From Bacillota bacterium (GTDB lineage: Bacteria > Bacillota_I > Bacilli_A > Acholeplasmatales > Acholeplasmataceae), in assembly GCA_023458995.1 (NCBI GenBank), contig JAEWVV010000241.1, positions 1 through 8,718 of the forward strand: a stretch of 8,718 nucleotides of DNA. Direction: 5' to 3'. Under the pieces are notes generated by a model. It saw only the letters and a list, made by a program, of their open reading frames with translations, was not told the DNA's origin and ran no database searches. Position 1 is the first letter of the stretch. Each line of letters starts with the position of its first letter. The position numbers and the translations under genes were made by a program. This document shows, in pieces, positions 1 to 8,103 of the stretch.

Positions 1-1
1 A

Positions 2-238
2 TATACAATCCAACGCTATAAAGGACTTGGTGAAATGAATGCGAGTCAGCTTTGGGAAACAACGATGAATCCTGAGTCTAGATCATTAATCCAAGTTAAA
101 ATCGAAGATTTAGCAGCTTCAGATAAACGCATCTCCATTTTAATGGGCGATGATGTTTCTCCACGCCGTCTATGGATTGAAGATAACGTTGATTTTGAAA
201 TTAGCGATGATTTTGATCTACAGAAGGGGGCGGAATAA
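2..238 (+). CDS. parE: DNA topoisomerase IV subunit B (ParE), C-terminal end, partial
   Basis: The reading frame is open from the window edge and ends in TAA at 236-238. It encodes the last 78 residues of a GyrB/ParE-type ATPase subunit. The conserved motif [10 protein letters not shown], at the end of the Toprim region, is read at about 14-43, and is followed by the usual family tail (W-E-T-T-M-N-P, then the S-R-S-L stretch, then the G-D-D-V-S-P-R-R segment). ParE supplies ATP hydrolysis and strand gating to the topoisomerase IV heterotetramer, which unlinks daughter chromosomes. ParE is preferred over GyrB because the next gene is a ParC-type A subunit, whose start codon overlaps this stop by one base (TAATG), implying translational coupling. 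The N-terminal ATPase domain and the promoter lie outside the window. Confidence 0.93.
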   Translation, partial: YTIQRYKGLGEMNASQLWETTMNPESRSLIQVKIEDLAASDKRISILMGDDVSPRRLWIEDNVDFEISDDFDLQKGAE

Positions 239-2829
239 TGGCAAAAGATGTCATCAAACAAGTCAATGATTACATTGAAAAAGTGATTGAATCGTCATTA
301 GAAGATATCGTATCTGAACGTTTCGCTCGCTATTCAAAATATATCATTCAAGACCGAGCACTCCCCGATGCAAGAGATGGGCTGAAGCCCGTTCAACGTC
401 GTATTTTATATGCGATGCAGCAGCTTGGAATGCTTCATAATAAACCCTATAAAAAGTCTGCAAGAATTGCAGGAGAAGTCATGGGTAAATATCACCCTCA
501 TGGTGATTCATCCATCTACGACGCGATGGTTAGACTTTCTCAAGACTTCAAAATGCGTGTTCCACTCATTGACATGCATGGAAATAACGGATCAATAGAT
601 GGCGACTCTGCTGCTGCGATGCGTTATACCGAAGCAAGATTATCTAAAGCTGCAGAAGCACTTCTTGGAGATATTGATAAACGAACAGTACCATTTGTTC
701 CTAACTTTGATGATGAAGAGTTAGAACCTGTTGTTCTTCCTGCTAAATTTCCAAATCTTTTAGTGAATGGTGCTAAAGGGATTTCAGCGGGTTATGCAAC
801 AAACATACCTCCACATAATTTAAAAGAAGTGATTGATGCCACATTGGCGTTTATCGACAATGAGCAGATGACATTAGCAGAAGTAGCAGCAATCATCAAA
901 GGTCCTGATTTTCCAACAGGAGGCATTGTCCAAGGTCATGCAGGTATTTTACAGGCACTAGAAACTGGTGCAGGTAAAATCGTTATTCGTTCGAAGAGTA
1001 AAATTGAAGAAATCAGTAAATCGCAAGATCGTATCATCATTACAGAGATTCCTTATGAAATCAATAAATCTGATTTAGTTAAAGCAATGGACCTTTTTAG
1101 AATTGATAAAAAGGTTGAAGATATTTTAGAAATCAGAGATGAATCAGACCAAGAAGGATTAAGAATTGCGATCGACTTAAAAAAAGGTGCAGATACACAG
1201 CTCATCTTAAACTTACTTTTTAAAAACACCGATCTCCAAGTTGCATATAACTATAACATGGTTGCGATTATGAACCATAGACCAGTCTTAGTTGGTGTAC
1301 TTCCGATCTTAAAAGCTTATGTCGATCACCAAAAAGATGTGATTACGAATCGATCCAATTACGAACTATCAAAAGCTTCAAAAAGACAACATATCGTCTT
1401 AGGCTTAATCAAGATGGTCTCCGTGATTGAAGAAGTTGTTAAGATTATTCGTGGTTCACAAAATAAACAAAATGCTAAAGATAACCTTATGAATGCTTAT
1501 GATTTCTCGGAGTTACAAGCAGAAGCTATCGTAACTCTACAACTCTACCGGTTATCTAACACAGACATTATTGCTCTTGAACAAGAATCCGTAGGCTTAT
1601 CTGAACGGATCAAAGAATTAGAACATATCTTAAGTTCAGAACAGGCCTTAAGACGTGTAATAAAACGTGAGTTAAGTGAAATGGCTGATGCTTTAGGTGA
1701 TGTGCGTAGAACAGAAATCGAAGCTGAAATCGAAAATATCAAGATTGATAAAAAAGATTTAATCAGCGATGAAAAAGTGATGATTGGTGTAACAAAAGAT
1801 GGTTATATCAAACGTGCATCAACGAGATCCTATCAAGCTTCCCAAAGCTGTGGGTTAAAAGAAAATGACGCACTCATGTTTGAAGTTGAAGTTAATACAT
1901 TAGATACACTTCTCATTTTTACTAATTTAGGGAATTACATCTTCCTTCCAGTCTATAAGATCGATGAACAAAAGTGGAAGAATTTAGGTGTCTATATCAA
2001 TAACATCGTACCCATCGAAAAGAATGAGATGTTAATTAAGGTTATACCTGTTACTGATTTTAAAGAAGAAGTCAATATTTTGATTGCTACCAAGGAAGGT
2101 ATGATGAAACAAGCTAAACTTTCTGACTTTGAAGTCAATCGGTATAATAAACCAATCCGTTGTATGAAGTTAAGTGATACCGATGAAGTTGAATCCATCG
2201 ATATTCAAGAGAAAGCAAACATTTTAGCGGTTTCTATGAAGGGATACGCACTCCGGTTCAAAACGGATGAATTACCTCTTTATGGACTTCAAGCAGGTGG
2301 TGTGAAGAGTATGTCTCTTCAAGATGGCGATCAGCTAATTGGTGCACGCTATGTGAAACCAGGTGATGATTTCATCATTTTAACCAATCGTGGTCACGTG
2401 ATGAAAGATGTTGTAGAAGAACTTCCAATTTATAACAGAAATCGTCGTGGTATATTGATTATTGAACACCAAAAAGCAAACCCACATTTAGCTGTATCGA
2501 TTGCTAGGTTGAGCAGACAACAACAAAAAGAAAATGTAGGCGTACTTATACTTGGTGAAAAAGGAAGTATGCAGTGTACGGTAAATGATCTTAAGTACAC
2601 CGGAAATAAATTTGGTAAAAAAATCTTTGAAGAAGCAGACCTTGGCAGAGGTTATTCGATTGAAATCTTTAATGCAATTGAAGAAAAAGAAGAACGAAAA
2701 GTAGAAAAAGTTGCAAAAAAGAAAGTTGAACCAATCGAAACCATCGACTTAGTCAAAGAAGAAATTGTAGAAATAAAAGATAAAAAAATTCATTTGAGTA
2801 GACTCGATCTATTCGATGAAGATGAATAG
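238..2829 (+). CDS. parC: DNA topoisomerase IV subunit A (ParC)
   Basis: This is the 863-residue DNA-cleaving subunit of topoisomerase IV. The N-terminal winged-helix domain contains the [19 protein letters not shown] stretch (about 85-103) and the catalytic tyrosine in [11 protein letters not shown] (Tyr130). The quinolone-determining positions read Ser91 and Asp95, the unmutated state. A tower and coiled-coil region follows (about 370-500), then a beta-pinwheel from about 510 to 812. The [10 protein letters not shown] motif and the A-G-G-V-K-S-M blade motif resemble Gram-positive ParC, and I see no GyrA box (QRRGGKG), so ParC is favoured over GyrA. Residues 815-863 form a charged Lys/Glu tail ending [10 protein letters not shown]. 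The gene starts inside the parE stop with a purine-rich SD (AGAAGGGGG) just upstream. The next gene begins 12 bp after its TAG. Confidence 0.95.
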   Translation: MAKDVIKQVNDYIEKVIESSLEDIVSERFARYSKYIIQDRALPDARDGLKPVQRRILYAMQQLGMLHNKPYKKSARIAGEVMGKYHPHGDSSIYDAMVRLSQDFKMRVPLIDMHGNNGSIDGDSAAAMRYTEARLSKAAEALLGDIDKRTVPFVPNFDDEELEPVVLPAKFPNLLVNGAKGISAGYATNIPPHNLKEVIDATLAFIDNEQMTLAEVAAIIKGPDFPTGGIVQGHAGILQALETGAGKIVIRSKSKIEEISKSQDRIIITEIPYEINKSDLVKAMDLFRIDKKVEDILEIRDESDQEGLRIAIDLKKGADTQLILNLLFKNTDLQVAYNYNMVAIMNHRPVLVGVLPILKAYVDHQKDVITNRSNYELSKASKRQHIVLGLIKMVSVIEEVVKIIRGSQNKQNAKDNLMNAYDFSELQAEAIVTLQLYRLSNTDIIALEQESVGLSERIKELEHILSSEQALRRVIKRELSEMADALGDVRRTEIEAEIENIKIDKKDLISDEKVMIGVTKDGYIKRASTRSYQASQSCGLKENDALMFEVEVNTLDTLLIFTNLGNYIFLPVYKIDEQKWKNLGVYINNIVPIEKNEMLIKVIPVTDFKEEVNILIATKEGMMKQAKLSDFEVNRYNKPIRCMKLSDTDEVESIDIQEKANILAVSMKGYALRFKTDELPLYGLQAGGVKSMSLQDGDQLIGARYVKPGDDFIILTNRGHVMKDVVEELPIYNRNRRGILIIEHQKANPHLAVSIARLSRQQQKENVGVLILGEKGSMQCTVNDLKYTGNKFGKKIFEEADLGRGYSIEIFNAIEEKEERKVEKVAKKKVEPIETIDLVKEEIVEIKDKKIHLSRLDLFDEDE

Positions 2830-2841
2830 GAGAAATACGTT

Positions 2842-4482
2842 ATGAAGTTAACCATTCAAGGTCAGGTCTATACCTATGATCGCCCACAAGTTTTACTTGA
2901 TATTGCACATGAACTTAATTTAGAAAAAGTGCTTGCAGCAACTGTCAATGGCCGTTTAAGAGAATTAAGTTATATTGAAACAAAGGATGCAGATGTTGAA
3001 TTTATTGGTTATGATCACCCAGATGCGATCAGAATGTATGAATCAACATTACGTTATGTCATTGCAATGGCAGTTAAAAACATTTTGCCAAGTGCAAAAC
3101 TACGTTTCAATTACAGTATTTCACGTTCGATTTTAGCTGTTTTAGACAACTATGATGGTCCAGTGAATGGTAGTGTAGTCGATGTGATTAAAAAAGAAGT
3201 AGACCGTTTAATCTCTTCTGATTTAACGATCACAAGAAAGAGAGTATCTGTTGGTGAAGCGACAAAGCTTTATACAGAACTTGGTATGCCTGATAAAGTT
3301 GCTATTTTAGAATACAGAGAAGAAGATTATGTGAATCTTTATGAATGTGATGGATATATCAACTACATGTTTGGATATATGTTACCTAAAACATCATTAC
3401 TCACTGACTATGTCATCTTCCCATATCATCCAGGTTTTATCATTCAATATCCAAGAGCAGAACTTGGTGGACAAATTCCTGAATTCCAAGATGAACCCAC
3501 ATTTGGTCAAGCTCTTAAAGAAGCGGCTAAATGGGGTAAGATTATTCAAGGTAATACGATTGCTAAGATTAATGAATATGCCAAAGATTTCCCATCATCT
3601 GTTGACTTCGTCAACATGTGTGAAACAAAACATAACCACCAGTTAAATGAACTTGGAAACTTGATTCAAGCCAATATTGAAACCATCCGCTTAATTGGTA
3701 TCGCTGGCCCATCATCTTCTGGTAAAACGACGTTTTCTAACCGGTTACGTGTAGAACTTATGTCAAGAGGCATTAAGCCAGTCATGATTTCAATTGATGA
3801 TTACTACTTAGGTAAACATTTAGCACCTAAAGGTGAGGATGGACTACCCGATTTAGAACATATCGATGCACTTGATGTGCAGCTCTTTAACCATGACATG
3901 TTAGCTTTAATTCAAGGTCAAAGCGTGACACTTCCTAAATTTAACTTTAAATCAGGTAAAAGAGAACAAGGTAAGACCATTCGTTTAGGAGAAGATACAC
4001 CGATTATCATCGAAGGTATCCATGCTTTAAATGAAAAACTCACAAGAAGCATTCCAAAACACCAGAAGTTCCAAATTTATATTGCACCACAAACTCAACT
4101 TCATATCGATGATCATAATCCAATCAGCATTACTGAATTAAGACTCTTAAGACGTATCGTGAGAGACCAAAAATATAGAAATGCATCAGCGGTGGACACC
4201 ATGAACATGTGGCCATCTGTTAGACGTGGTGAATTTAAATGGATTTATCCATTCCAAAGAGAAGCAAACTATGTCTATAATTCTGAATTATCTTATGAAC
4301 TTGCAGTACTTAAAAAACATGCTGTAACACAACTTCAAGCAATTCCAAGAGATAGCAAACACTTTATTACAGCAAACCGTTTATTGAAATTCTTGAAATA
4401 CTTTAACAATATTGAGGATGAAGTTGTCCCCTGTAATTCACTTTTAAGAGAATTCATTGGGGGTTCTAGTTTCCACCATTAG
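2842..4482 (+). CDS. Nucleoside (uridine) kinase with ThrRS-like N-terminal domains
   Basis: This 546-residue protein combines two modules. Residues 1-57 look like a TGS domain, and about 58-205 resemble the second additional (editing) domain of threonyl-tRNA synthetase. The HxxxH and C-x-x-x-H positions of that editing site are not present (Y-E-S-T-L-R-Y near 66-72; N-Y-M-F-G-Y-M near 174-180). Residues 282-546 are a phosphoribulokinase/uridine-kinase P-loop domain: Walker A GPSSSGKTT (289-297), the SIDDYY substrate-side acidic motif (317-322), IIIEGIHALN (388-397), and the family-typical ending L-L-R-E-F-I-G-G-S-S-F. The likely reaction is ATP-dependent phosphorylation of a nucleoside, uridine by analogy; substrate specificity cannot be read from the sequence. 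AGGAG at 2828-2832 overlaps the parC stop and sits 9 nt before the ATG. The gene is cotranscribed with parE/parC by position. Confidence 0.85.
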   Translation: MKLTIQGQVYTYDRPQVLLDIAHELNLEKVLAATVNGRLRELSYIETKDADVEFIGYDHPDAIRMYESTLRYVIAMAVKNILPSAKLRFNYSISRSILAVLDNYDGPVNGSVVDVIKKEVDRLISSDLTITRKRVSVGEATKLYTELGMPDKVAILEYREEDYVNLYECDGYINYMFGYMLPKTSLLTDYVIFPYHPGFIIQYPRAELGGQIPEFQDEPTFGQALKEAAKWGKIIQGNTIAKINEYAKDFPSSVDFVNMCETKHNHQLNELGNLIQANIETIRLIGIAGPSSSGKTTFSNRLRVELMSRGIKPVMISIDDYYLGKHLAPKGEDGLPDLEHIDALDVQLFNHDMLALIQGQSVTLPKFNFKSGKREQGKTIRLGEDTPIIIEGIHALNEKLTRSIPKHQKFQIYIAPQTQLHIDDHNPISITELRLLRRIVRDQKYRNASAVDTMNMWPSVRRGEFKWIYPFQREANYVYNSELSYELAVLKKHAVTQLQAIPRDSKHFITANRLLKFLKYFNNIEDEVVPCNSLLREFIGGSSFHH

Positions 4483-4493
4483 GAGTTGATTTT

Positions 4494-5546
4494 ATGAAAG
4501 CTTTGGGTAATATGGATCGAATTCAAATTCATCAAGATGTGATGATGTTATTATTATCACTTTATGAATCAAAAGGGAAATCATTTTATTATGATGATTT
4601 ATTCCAAAGGGATTCGCATGCGTTTGAGAAAAAAACAATGGAACAAAATTTGATTGCGATTGCTCACGTCTTAAAGTTAGAGATGTCTGACGCGAGAATT
4701 CGTCTTTTTGCTAAAAAACAGATGAGTCCGCGTACGAAAGATGAGCATCTTTTAGCGAACATTAAACAGGCACTCAATCAGCTCCATAAACATCCTGAGC
4801 ATTTTGAGTTGCTCGTGAATGAGGTTGGTAATTTGACTAAACTCTTATCACGAAATACTGATCCCATCACTTTTTTAAGTTATGATAAGGAAGAAGAGGG
4901 GATGTTAAAAGGCAAGAAAGTAAGTAAAAAGGAAGACTTAGAAAAATTGATGGCGTTATTTGAGAAACAACTCAAAACAAAAAAATATGAACTTACACAG
5001 CTCATCACAAACTTTTATGTCGACTTCATTAATATGAATATCCTTAATACGCAATCTGAACTTGTTGGAATTATCATTTTATATGCATTGATTGCTAAAG
5101 ATTTTTCCGTTTTTAAATATGTATCGTTCTTTAAGTTCTTCAAACAGTCTATTGAAGGTTGGAAATCAGGTGTGATTACAGCATCTTATTACTGGTCCTC
5201 AGGGTTTGCTCAAACCGATATGCTATCGCGTATCCTGTTGCAGATCTTAATCCAAGCTTATGAAGAAGTTGATGGAATGGCACATGAATATGTCTTTGAA
5301 AAAGAACTAAATAAGTCAAATAATATTGAAAATAGTATCTTAAAACTGGATGAAATATTCTCTAAAGAAGATTTAAGAAAACGTCATCCAAATGTCAGTG
5401 ATGCCACGATTGACCGCACACTTAAGCGTCTAAAAGATGAAGATAAAATACGTCCTTTGGGTAAAGGTAGAAGTTCAAAATGGCAGCGCATTGTATCCTC
5501 ACACCGCAAATTTGGTGTTGAACAACTCTCATTATTTAACGATTAA
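4494..5546 (+). CDS. Fic-like pseudoenzyme with winged helix and C-terminal clamp-binding peptide (tentative)
   Basis: This 350-residue soluble protein has no confident name. Residues 147-260 follow the helix pattern of Fic (AMPylation) domains: a helix pair, a segment N-F-Y-V-D-F-I-N-M-N-I-L-N at 173-185 where Fic proteins carry HPFxxGNGR, then the helices preceding the usual Fic C-terminal extension. The catalytic His and the Gly/Asn/Arg anion loop are absent, so no AMP transfer is expected. Residues 281-334 form a winged helix (F-S-K-E-D-L, then T-I-D-R-T-L-K-R-L, then GKGRSSKWQR) of the type that often ends Fic regulators, suggesting DNA binding. The last residues include QLSLF (344-348), the beta-clamp-binding consensus. 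Start: AGGAG (4481-4485) overlaps the kinase stop and is 8 nt from this ATG; the next in-frame ATG at 4512 has no good SD. This is the last gene of the parE-parC operon. The fold assignment is by eye; a different winged-helix family is possible. Confidence 0.5.
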   Translation: MKALGNMDRIQIHQDVMMLLLSLYESKGKSFYYDDLFQRDSHAFEKKTMEQNLIAIAHVLKLEMSDARIRLFAKKQMSPRTKDEHLLANIKQALNQLHKHPEHFELLVNEVGNLTKLLSRNTDPITFLSYDKEEEGMLKGKKVSKKEDLEKLMALFEKQLKTKKYELTQLITNFYVDFINMNILNTQSELVGIIILYALIAKDFSVFKYVSFFKFFKQSIEGWKSGVITASYYWSSGFAQTDMLSRILLQILIQAYEEVDGMAHEYVFEKELNKSNNIENSILKLDEIFSKEDLRKRHPNVSDATIDRTLKRLKDEDKIRPLGKGRSSKWQRIVSSHRKFGVEQLSLFND

Positions 5547-5562
5547 GGCTACGGCCTTTTTT
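5545..5562 (+). terminator. Rho-independent terminator of the parE-parC operon
   Basis: The stem AAGGC (5545-5549) pairs with GCCTT (5554-5558) around the loop TACG. With its C-G closing pair this is a UNCG tetraloop, one of the most stable RNA loops. Six T residues (5557-5562) follow. The first two stem bases are part of the TAA stop codon of the preceding gene. Confidence 0.85.
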
Positions 5563-5581
5563 GTTTAATAATTGCATTTAT

Positions 5582-5610
5582 TTAATAAATATTATGTATT
5601 GTGATATACT
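5582..5610 (+). promoter_or_regulatory. Promoter of the EF-Ts gene (extended -10)
   Basis: TATACT at 5605-5610 is preceded by TG at 5602-5603, giving an extended -10 element. A weak -35 (TTAATA, 5582-5587) lies at exactly 17 bp. The predicted start is near 5617, so the leader is short and the SD lies almost at the 5' end. Confidence 0.7.
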
Positions 5611-5616
5611 AAAGAT

Positions 5617-5622
5617 GAGGAG
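5617..5622 (+). promoter_or_regulatory. Shine-Dalgarno that fixes the EF-Ts start
   Basis: GAGGAG at 5617-5622 is 8 nt from ATG 5631. An in-frame GTG at 5622 overlaps this SD and so cannot be the initiator, which is why the shorter start is used. Confidence 0.85.
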
Positions 5623-5630
5623 TGATTATC

Positions 5631-6476
5631 ATGGATTTAGTAAAAATAAAAAAACTTCGTGAAGAAACAAGTTTTGGCATGTTAGAAGTCAAAAATGCGC
5701 TTCATGAAGCAAACGATGACCTTGATTTAGCAAGAGAAATTTTAAGTAAACTTAATAAAGATGTACAAACAAATACGCGTGTTGCATCTAAAGGACTTAC
5801 GAAAACGTATATAGAAGGTAATGATGCCATTTTATTTGAAATCAATGCAGAAACTGACTTTGTAAGTAAGCATCCTGTGTTTATCAAATTGATTGAGGAT
5901 TTAGGACCAGTACTTATGAAGAGTAAAGCAGTTTCAGTAAGTGAAGCGTTGAAGGTAAAGATTAATGATCAAACAGTTAAAGACTATATCAATCAAGTTG
6001 GAAATATCATTAAAGAAAATACATTTTTACGTAGATTTCACCGCATCAGAAAAACAGATGAGCAACATTATGCATCATATACACACCAAGGTGGTAAGAT
6101 CTCAGTTTTAGTCATCATGAATGAGAAAGATGATATACTTGGAAAAGATATAGCCATGCAGATTGCATCTGGTGAACCAAAGTATTTATCGGTTGATAAA
6201 ATTGATGAACAAACAATTCTCTATGAAAAAATGATGATGGAAAAAGAAGGAAAGTCGGTTACATCTAAAGATATTCATGCATATCTAGAATCCAGTTCAC
6301 TTTATGATCAACCATTCATCAAAAATCCAAACCTAAAAGTAAAAGAAATACTTGGAAACAGAAGAGTAATTGATTTTTATAGATTCGAGTTAGGACAAGG
6401 AATCGAAAACAAATTAAACTGCCGGTTAGATGTTCCTTGTGATGGATCAACAATTACATTTGCACCACAGTACTAA
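5631..6476 (+). CDS. tsf: Elongation factor Ts, divergent
   Basis: EF-Ts is the guanine-nucleotide exchange factor that reloads EF-Tu with GTP. The 281 residues cover the whole family length. The N-terminal UBA-like module reads LREETSFGMLEVKNALHEAN (9-28; canonical TGAGMMDCKKAL is altered to TSFGMLEVKNAL). The exchange-core motif ETDFV (74-78) is present, as are the SYxHxGGKIxVLV strand (149-161), DIAMQIAS (173-180), DQPFIKNP (226-233) and FYRFELGQGIE (249-259). The usual Ala/Lys-rich linker (KAAKKA) is replaced by D-V-Q-T-N-T-R, and the C-terminal 20 residues do not match the family tail I know. The gene has its own promoter and terminator, and rpsB, the usual partner, is not adjacent. It may be the only EF-Ts or a divergent second copy; the window cannot decide. 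Confidence 0.85.
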   Translation: MDLVKIKKLREETSFGMLEVKNALHEANDDLDLAREILSKLNKDVQTNTRVASKGLTKTYIEGNDAILFEINAETDFVSKHPVFIKLIEDLGPVLMKSKAVSVSEALKVKINDQTVKDYINQVGNIIKENTFLRRFHRIRKTDEQHYASYTHQGGKISVLVIMNEKDDILGKDIAMQIASGEPKYLSVDKIDEQTILYEKMMMEKEGKSVTSKDIHAYLESSSLYDQPFIKNPNLKVKEILGNRRVIDFYRFELGQGIENKLNCRLDVPCDGSTITFAPQY

Positions 6477-6545
6477 ATCATGATGATGGTCTTTATAAGA
6501 TATGTCATATAGGATGAAGGAAAATAATTCATATTTCAATTGATT

Positions 6546-6571
6546 AAACCAAGAAAAATCTTGGTTTTTTT
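6546..6571 (+). terminator. Rho-independent terminator of the EF-Ts gene
   Basis: A perfect 9-bp stem, AAACCAAGA (6546-6554) with TCTTGGTTT (6559-6567), closes an AAAA loop. The T run spans 6565-6571. It lies 70 nt after the EF-Ts stop. Confidence 0.9.
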
Positions 6572-6591
6572 CATATTCATTATCTTATAAT
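6561..6591 (+). promoter_or_regulatory. Promoter of the membrane-protein gene (weak -35)
   Basis: A perfect TATAAT lies at 6586-6591. The best -35 is TTGGTT (6561-6566) at 19 bp, which overlaps the preceding terminator arm. The predicted start near 6598 is only about 5 nt before ATG 6603, which makes the internal ATG at 6624, with GAGG at 6608-6611, a possible alternative start. Confidence 0.55.
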
Positions 6592-6602
6592 GGGGCTAAC
6601 AT

Positions 6603-7356
6603 ATGACGAGGATGAATTTAATTATGTTACAAAAAAAGGATTTTAATTTATATCGCTATTTTATGATTTTTGCTATTTTGGGATATATTCTTATATCGAT
6701 TGTGATTGAGATTGTATACCAAGGTCGTGCTGTTAGAGATACAAGTAATTATATTGTTTCTGGTGTTACACTCTTATTCTTATTGATGGTCATTTTCATC
6801 GATCCTGATCACCACAGAATTATGGGTGTGCCACTTTTTAGGACTAAAAATTTACAGGACATACTCATCGATAAGAGCATATCTCAAGATCATCAGTATC
6901 TATAATAATTCAATTGATCCAATAATCCAATTTTTTCAGTTAATAGCTTCCATAATTTCTAGTGTTCTCCTGATGATTATTTTCTTAAAAAAGAAAAACT
7001 ATCATGTGATTGATTTTGTCATGGTTGCGATTGCATTTATCTTAGTAATTCCTAATGCCACAGTTAACATGTTTCGTCTATTCTTACTGCCACAAGAAGT
7101 ATTTGAAGAACTTAAATTTATGTTTGTTGCTAACTTTTTAGGTAGTTTAAATGTAATCATTTATCTTTTAATCATTGCACTATATGTCTTTGAAGCAAGA
7201 CGTATAAGCCAATCAAAGGATATATCTGAAACACTTAACCCATCAAAATCAAAAAGTCTCTACGAAGTTCAAAAGAGTTATAAAGATGGAAAGATTACTT
7301 TTTATCAATACCAAGAGCAAAAAGCAAGCATTCTTACAAGTGAAGAAGAACTATAA
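6603..7356 (+). pseudogene. Five-helix membrane protein split by a frameshift
   Basis: Two overlapping frames together make one plausible protein. The first frame (6603-6905, 100 aa) has two membrane helices (about residues 17-39 and 50-66) and stops at TAA 6903. The second frame is open from 6787 to 7356 but has no convincing start: its only early initiator is a GTG at 6826 without SD. It holds three more helices (around 6908-6990, 7005-7085 and 7117-7195). A +1 shift between 6787 and 6902 joins them. Homopolymers T5 (6835-6839) and A5 (6846-6850) are likely sites; removing one base at either gives a continuous product of about 250 residues. The tail K-D-G-K-I-T-F-Y-Q-Y-Q-E-Q-K resembles a SHOCT-type short C-terminal motif. 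No function can be assigned. The shift could be a true lesion, a programmed slip or a sequencing error. Confidence 0.65.
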
Positions 7357-7470
7357 TGAAAAAAGGATATGGCTAGCGGTCATTTTGATTATATTGAGTA
7401 TCGTCAATGAAGCAGGTTTTCTGATGAAGAGTTTGAACGCAAGAAGAAAAGAATCTTAAGTGGCAAATAA
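7357..7470 (+). pseudogene. Decayed in-frame continuation with SHOCT-like repeats
   Basis: Immediately after the TAA at 7354, a TGA at 7357 follows in the same frame. The frame then reads D-M-A-S-G-H-F-D-Y-I-E-Y-R-Q, TGA at 7408, S-R-F-S-D-E-E-F-E-R-K-K-K-R-I-L-S-G-K, and TAA at 7468. Both segments match the short G-x-[IF]-[TDS]-x-x-E-[FY] pattern at the end of the upstream frame. This suggests a once longer protein with two or three SHOCT-like repeats, now interrupted by stops. No independent SD-led start was found. Confidence 0.5.
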
Positions 7471-7496
7471 AAAAGCTCAAACCCTGGGGTCTGAGC
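7469..7496 (-). terminator. Terminator of the tetR gene, inside its coding end
   Basis: On the minus strand GCTCAGACCC (7496-7487) pairs with GGGTTTGAGC (7484-7475), with one G-U wobble; the innermost pair probably opens to a CCAG-like loop. Six T residues follow (plus-strand A run 7469-7474). The hairpin includes the last codons and the TGA stop of tetR. It has no T run in the plus direction, so it does not obviously end the converging membrane-protein transcript. Confidence 0.85.
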
Positions 7497-8100
7497 CAAC
7501 GAACATTCCGTTTTGTAAAATCTTCATCACGTTATCTGTGATGTGATCAAGATCTTGATCGGTTAACGTATCTCTGAATAAGATTTGAAGACCAACGAAG
7601 TTTGATATCCCCATGAGAACATATGAGAGTGTTTCTAAATCGATATCATCTCTAACCTCACCATGACTAACAGCAGAAGTAAGTTGTCTCACATAATCTC
7701 TACTAAACGTCATGTAATATTCTCTAAACAATTCTTTATCTGCAAACATGGATTCCCAAATAATGCGATAAGCTAGTGGATCTTTCCACGCGAATTTAAG
7801 AAAGGCTCTAATTCCGAGTCTTTCTTTTTCATATCTCGTGGTTGCCCCTTGAATTCCTTCAGAGATTGCTTTACGAATATGGTGGCGGTATTTTGAAAGT
7901 AAATATGAATATAGAGCAAACTTATCATCAAAATACAAATAGAATGTGCCTGTAGCAATTCCTGATTTTTCGATGATTTCATTAATCGATGTTGCTTGAT
8001 ATCCATTTTTAGAGAATAATTTTCTTGCTGTTTCAATAATATGGTCAAATGTTTTTTGACCATCTTTCCGTTTGGGAAGTCTATAATTCATATGATCCAT
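7477..8100 (-). CDS. TetR/AcrR-family transcriptional regulator
   Basis: The 207-residue protein has a classic TetR N-terminal DNA-binding domain: helix 1 FDHIIETARKLFSKNGYQAT (18-37), then the helix-turn-helix S-I-N-E-I-I-E-K-S-G-I-A-T-G-T-F-Y-L-Y-F (38-57) and the D-K-F-A-L segment that opens helix 4. The rest (about 70-205) is an all-helical ligand and dimerisation domain whose inducer cannot be read. The frame is open 20 codons further upstream to ATG 8160, but ATG 8100 is chosen. GGTGAT (8109-8104) is 3 nt away, equivalent to a standard SD spacing because it pairs with the last bases of the anti-SD, and a promoter lies within the longer version. It is divergent from the thiolase gene. 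Palindromes in between make it the probable regulator of that gene, of itself and of an unannotated transcript. Effector guess: an acyl-CoA or related lipid metabolite, from context only. Confidence 0.9.
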   Translation of the reverse strand: MDHMNYRLPKRKDGQKTFDHIIETARKLFSKNGYQATSINEIIEKSGIATGTFYLYFDDKFALYSYLLSKYRHHIRKAISEGIQGATTRYEKERLGIRAFLKFAWKDPLAYRIIWESMFADKELFREYYMTFSRDYVRQLTSAVSHGEVRDDIDLETLSYVLMGISNFVGLQILFRDTLTDQDLDHITDNVMKILQNGMFVGSDPRV

Positions 8101-8103
8101 CGT

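Noticed and set aside
1545..2198. Minus-strand ORFs within parC
   Set aside because: Antisense shadows of a strongly conserved coding frame, without SD or recognisable products.
5622..5630. GTG start adding M-I-I to EF-Ts
   Set aside because: The GTG overlaps the GAGGAG Shine-Dalgarno; ATG 5631 has the proper 8-nt spacing and matches the family N-terminus.
6826..7356. Independent 176-aa gene starting at GTG 6826
   Set aside because: No SD, and the first residues are out-of-frame reading of the upstream membrane protein; a frameshifted single gene explains both frames better.
7408..7410. TGA read as tryptophan, which would join the repeat remnant
   Set aside because: All intact genes here use TGG for tryptophan and none has an internal TGA; the same frame also has TAA and TGA at 7354-7359.
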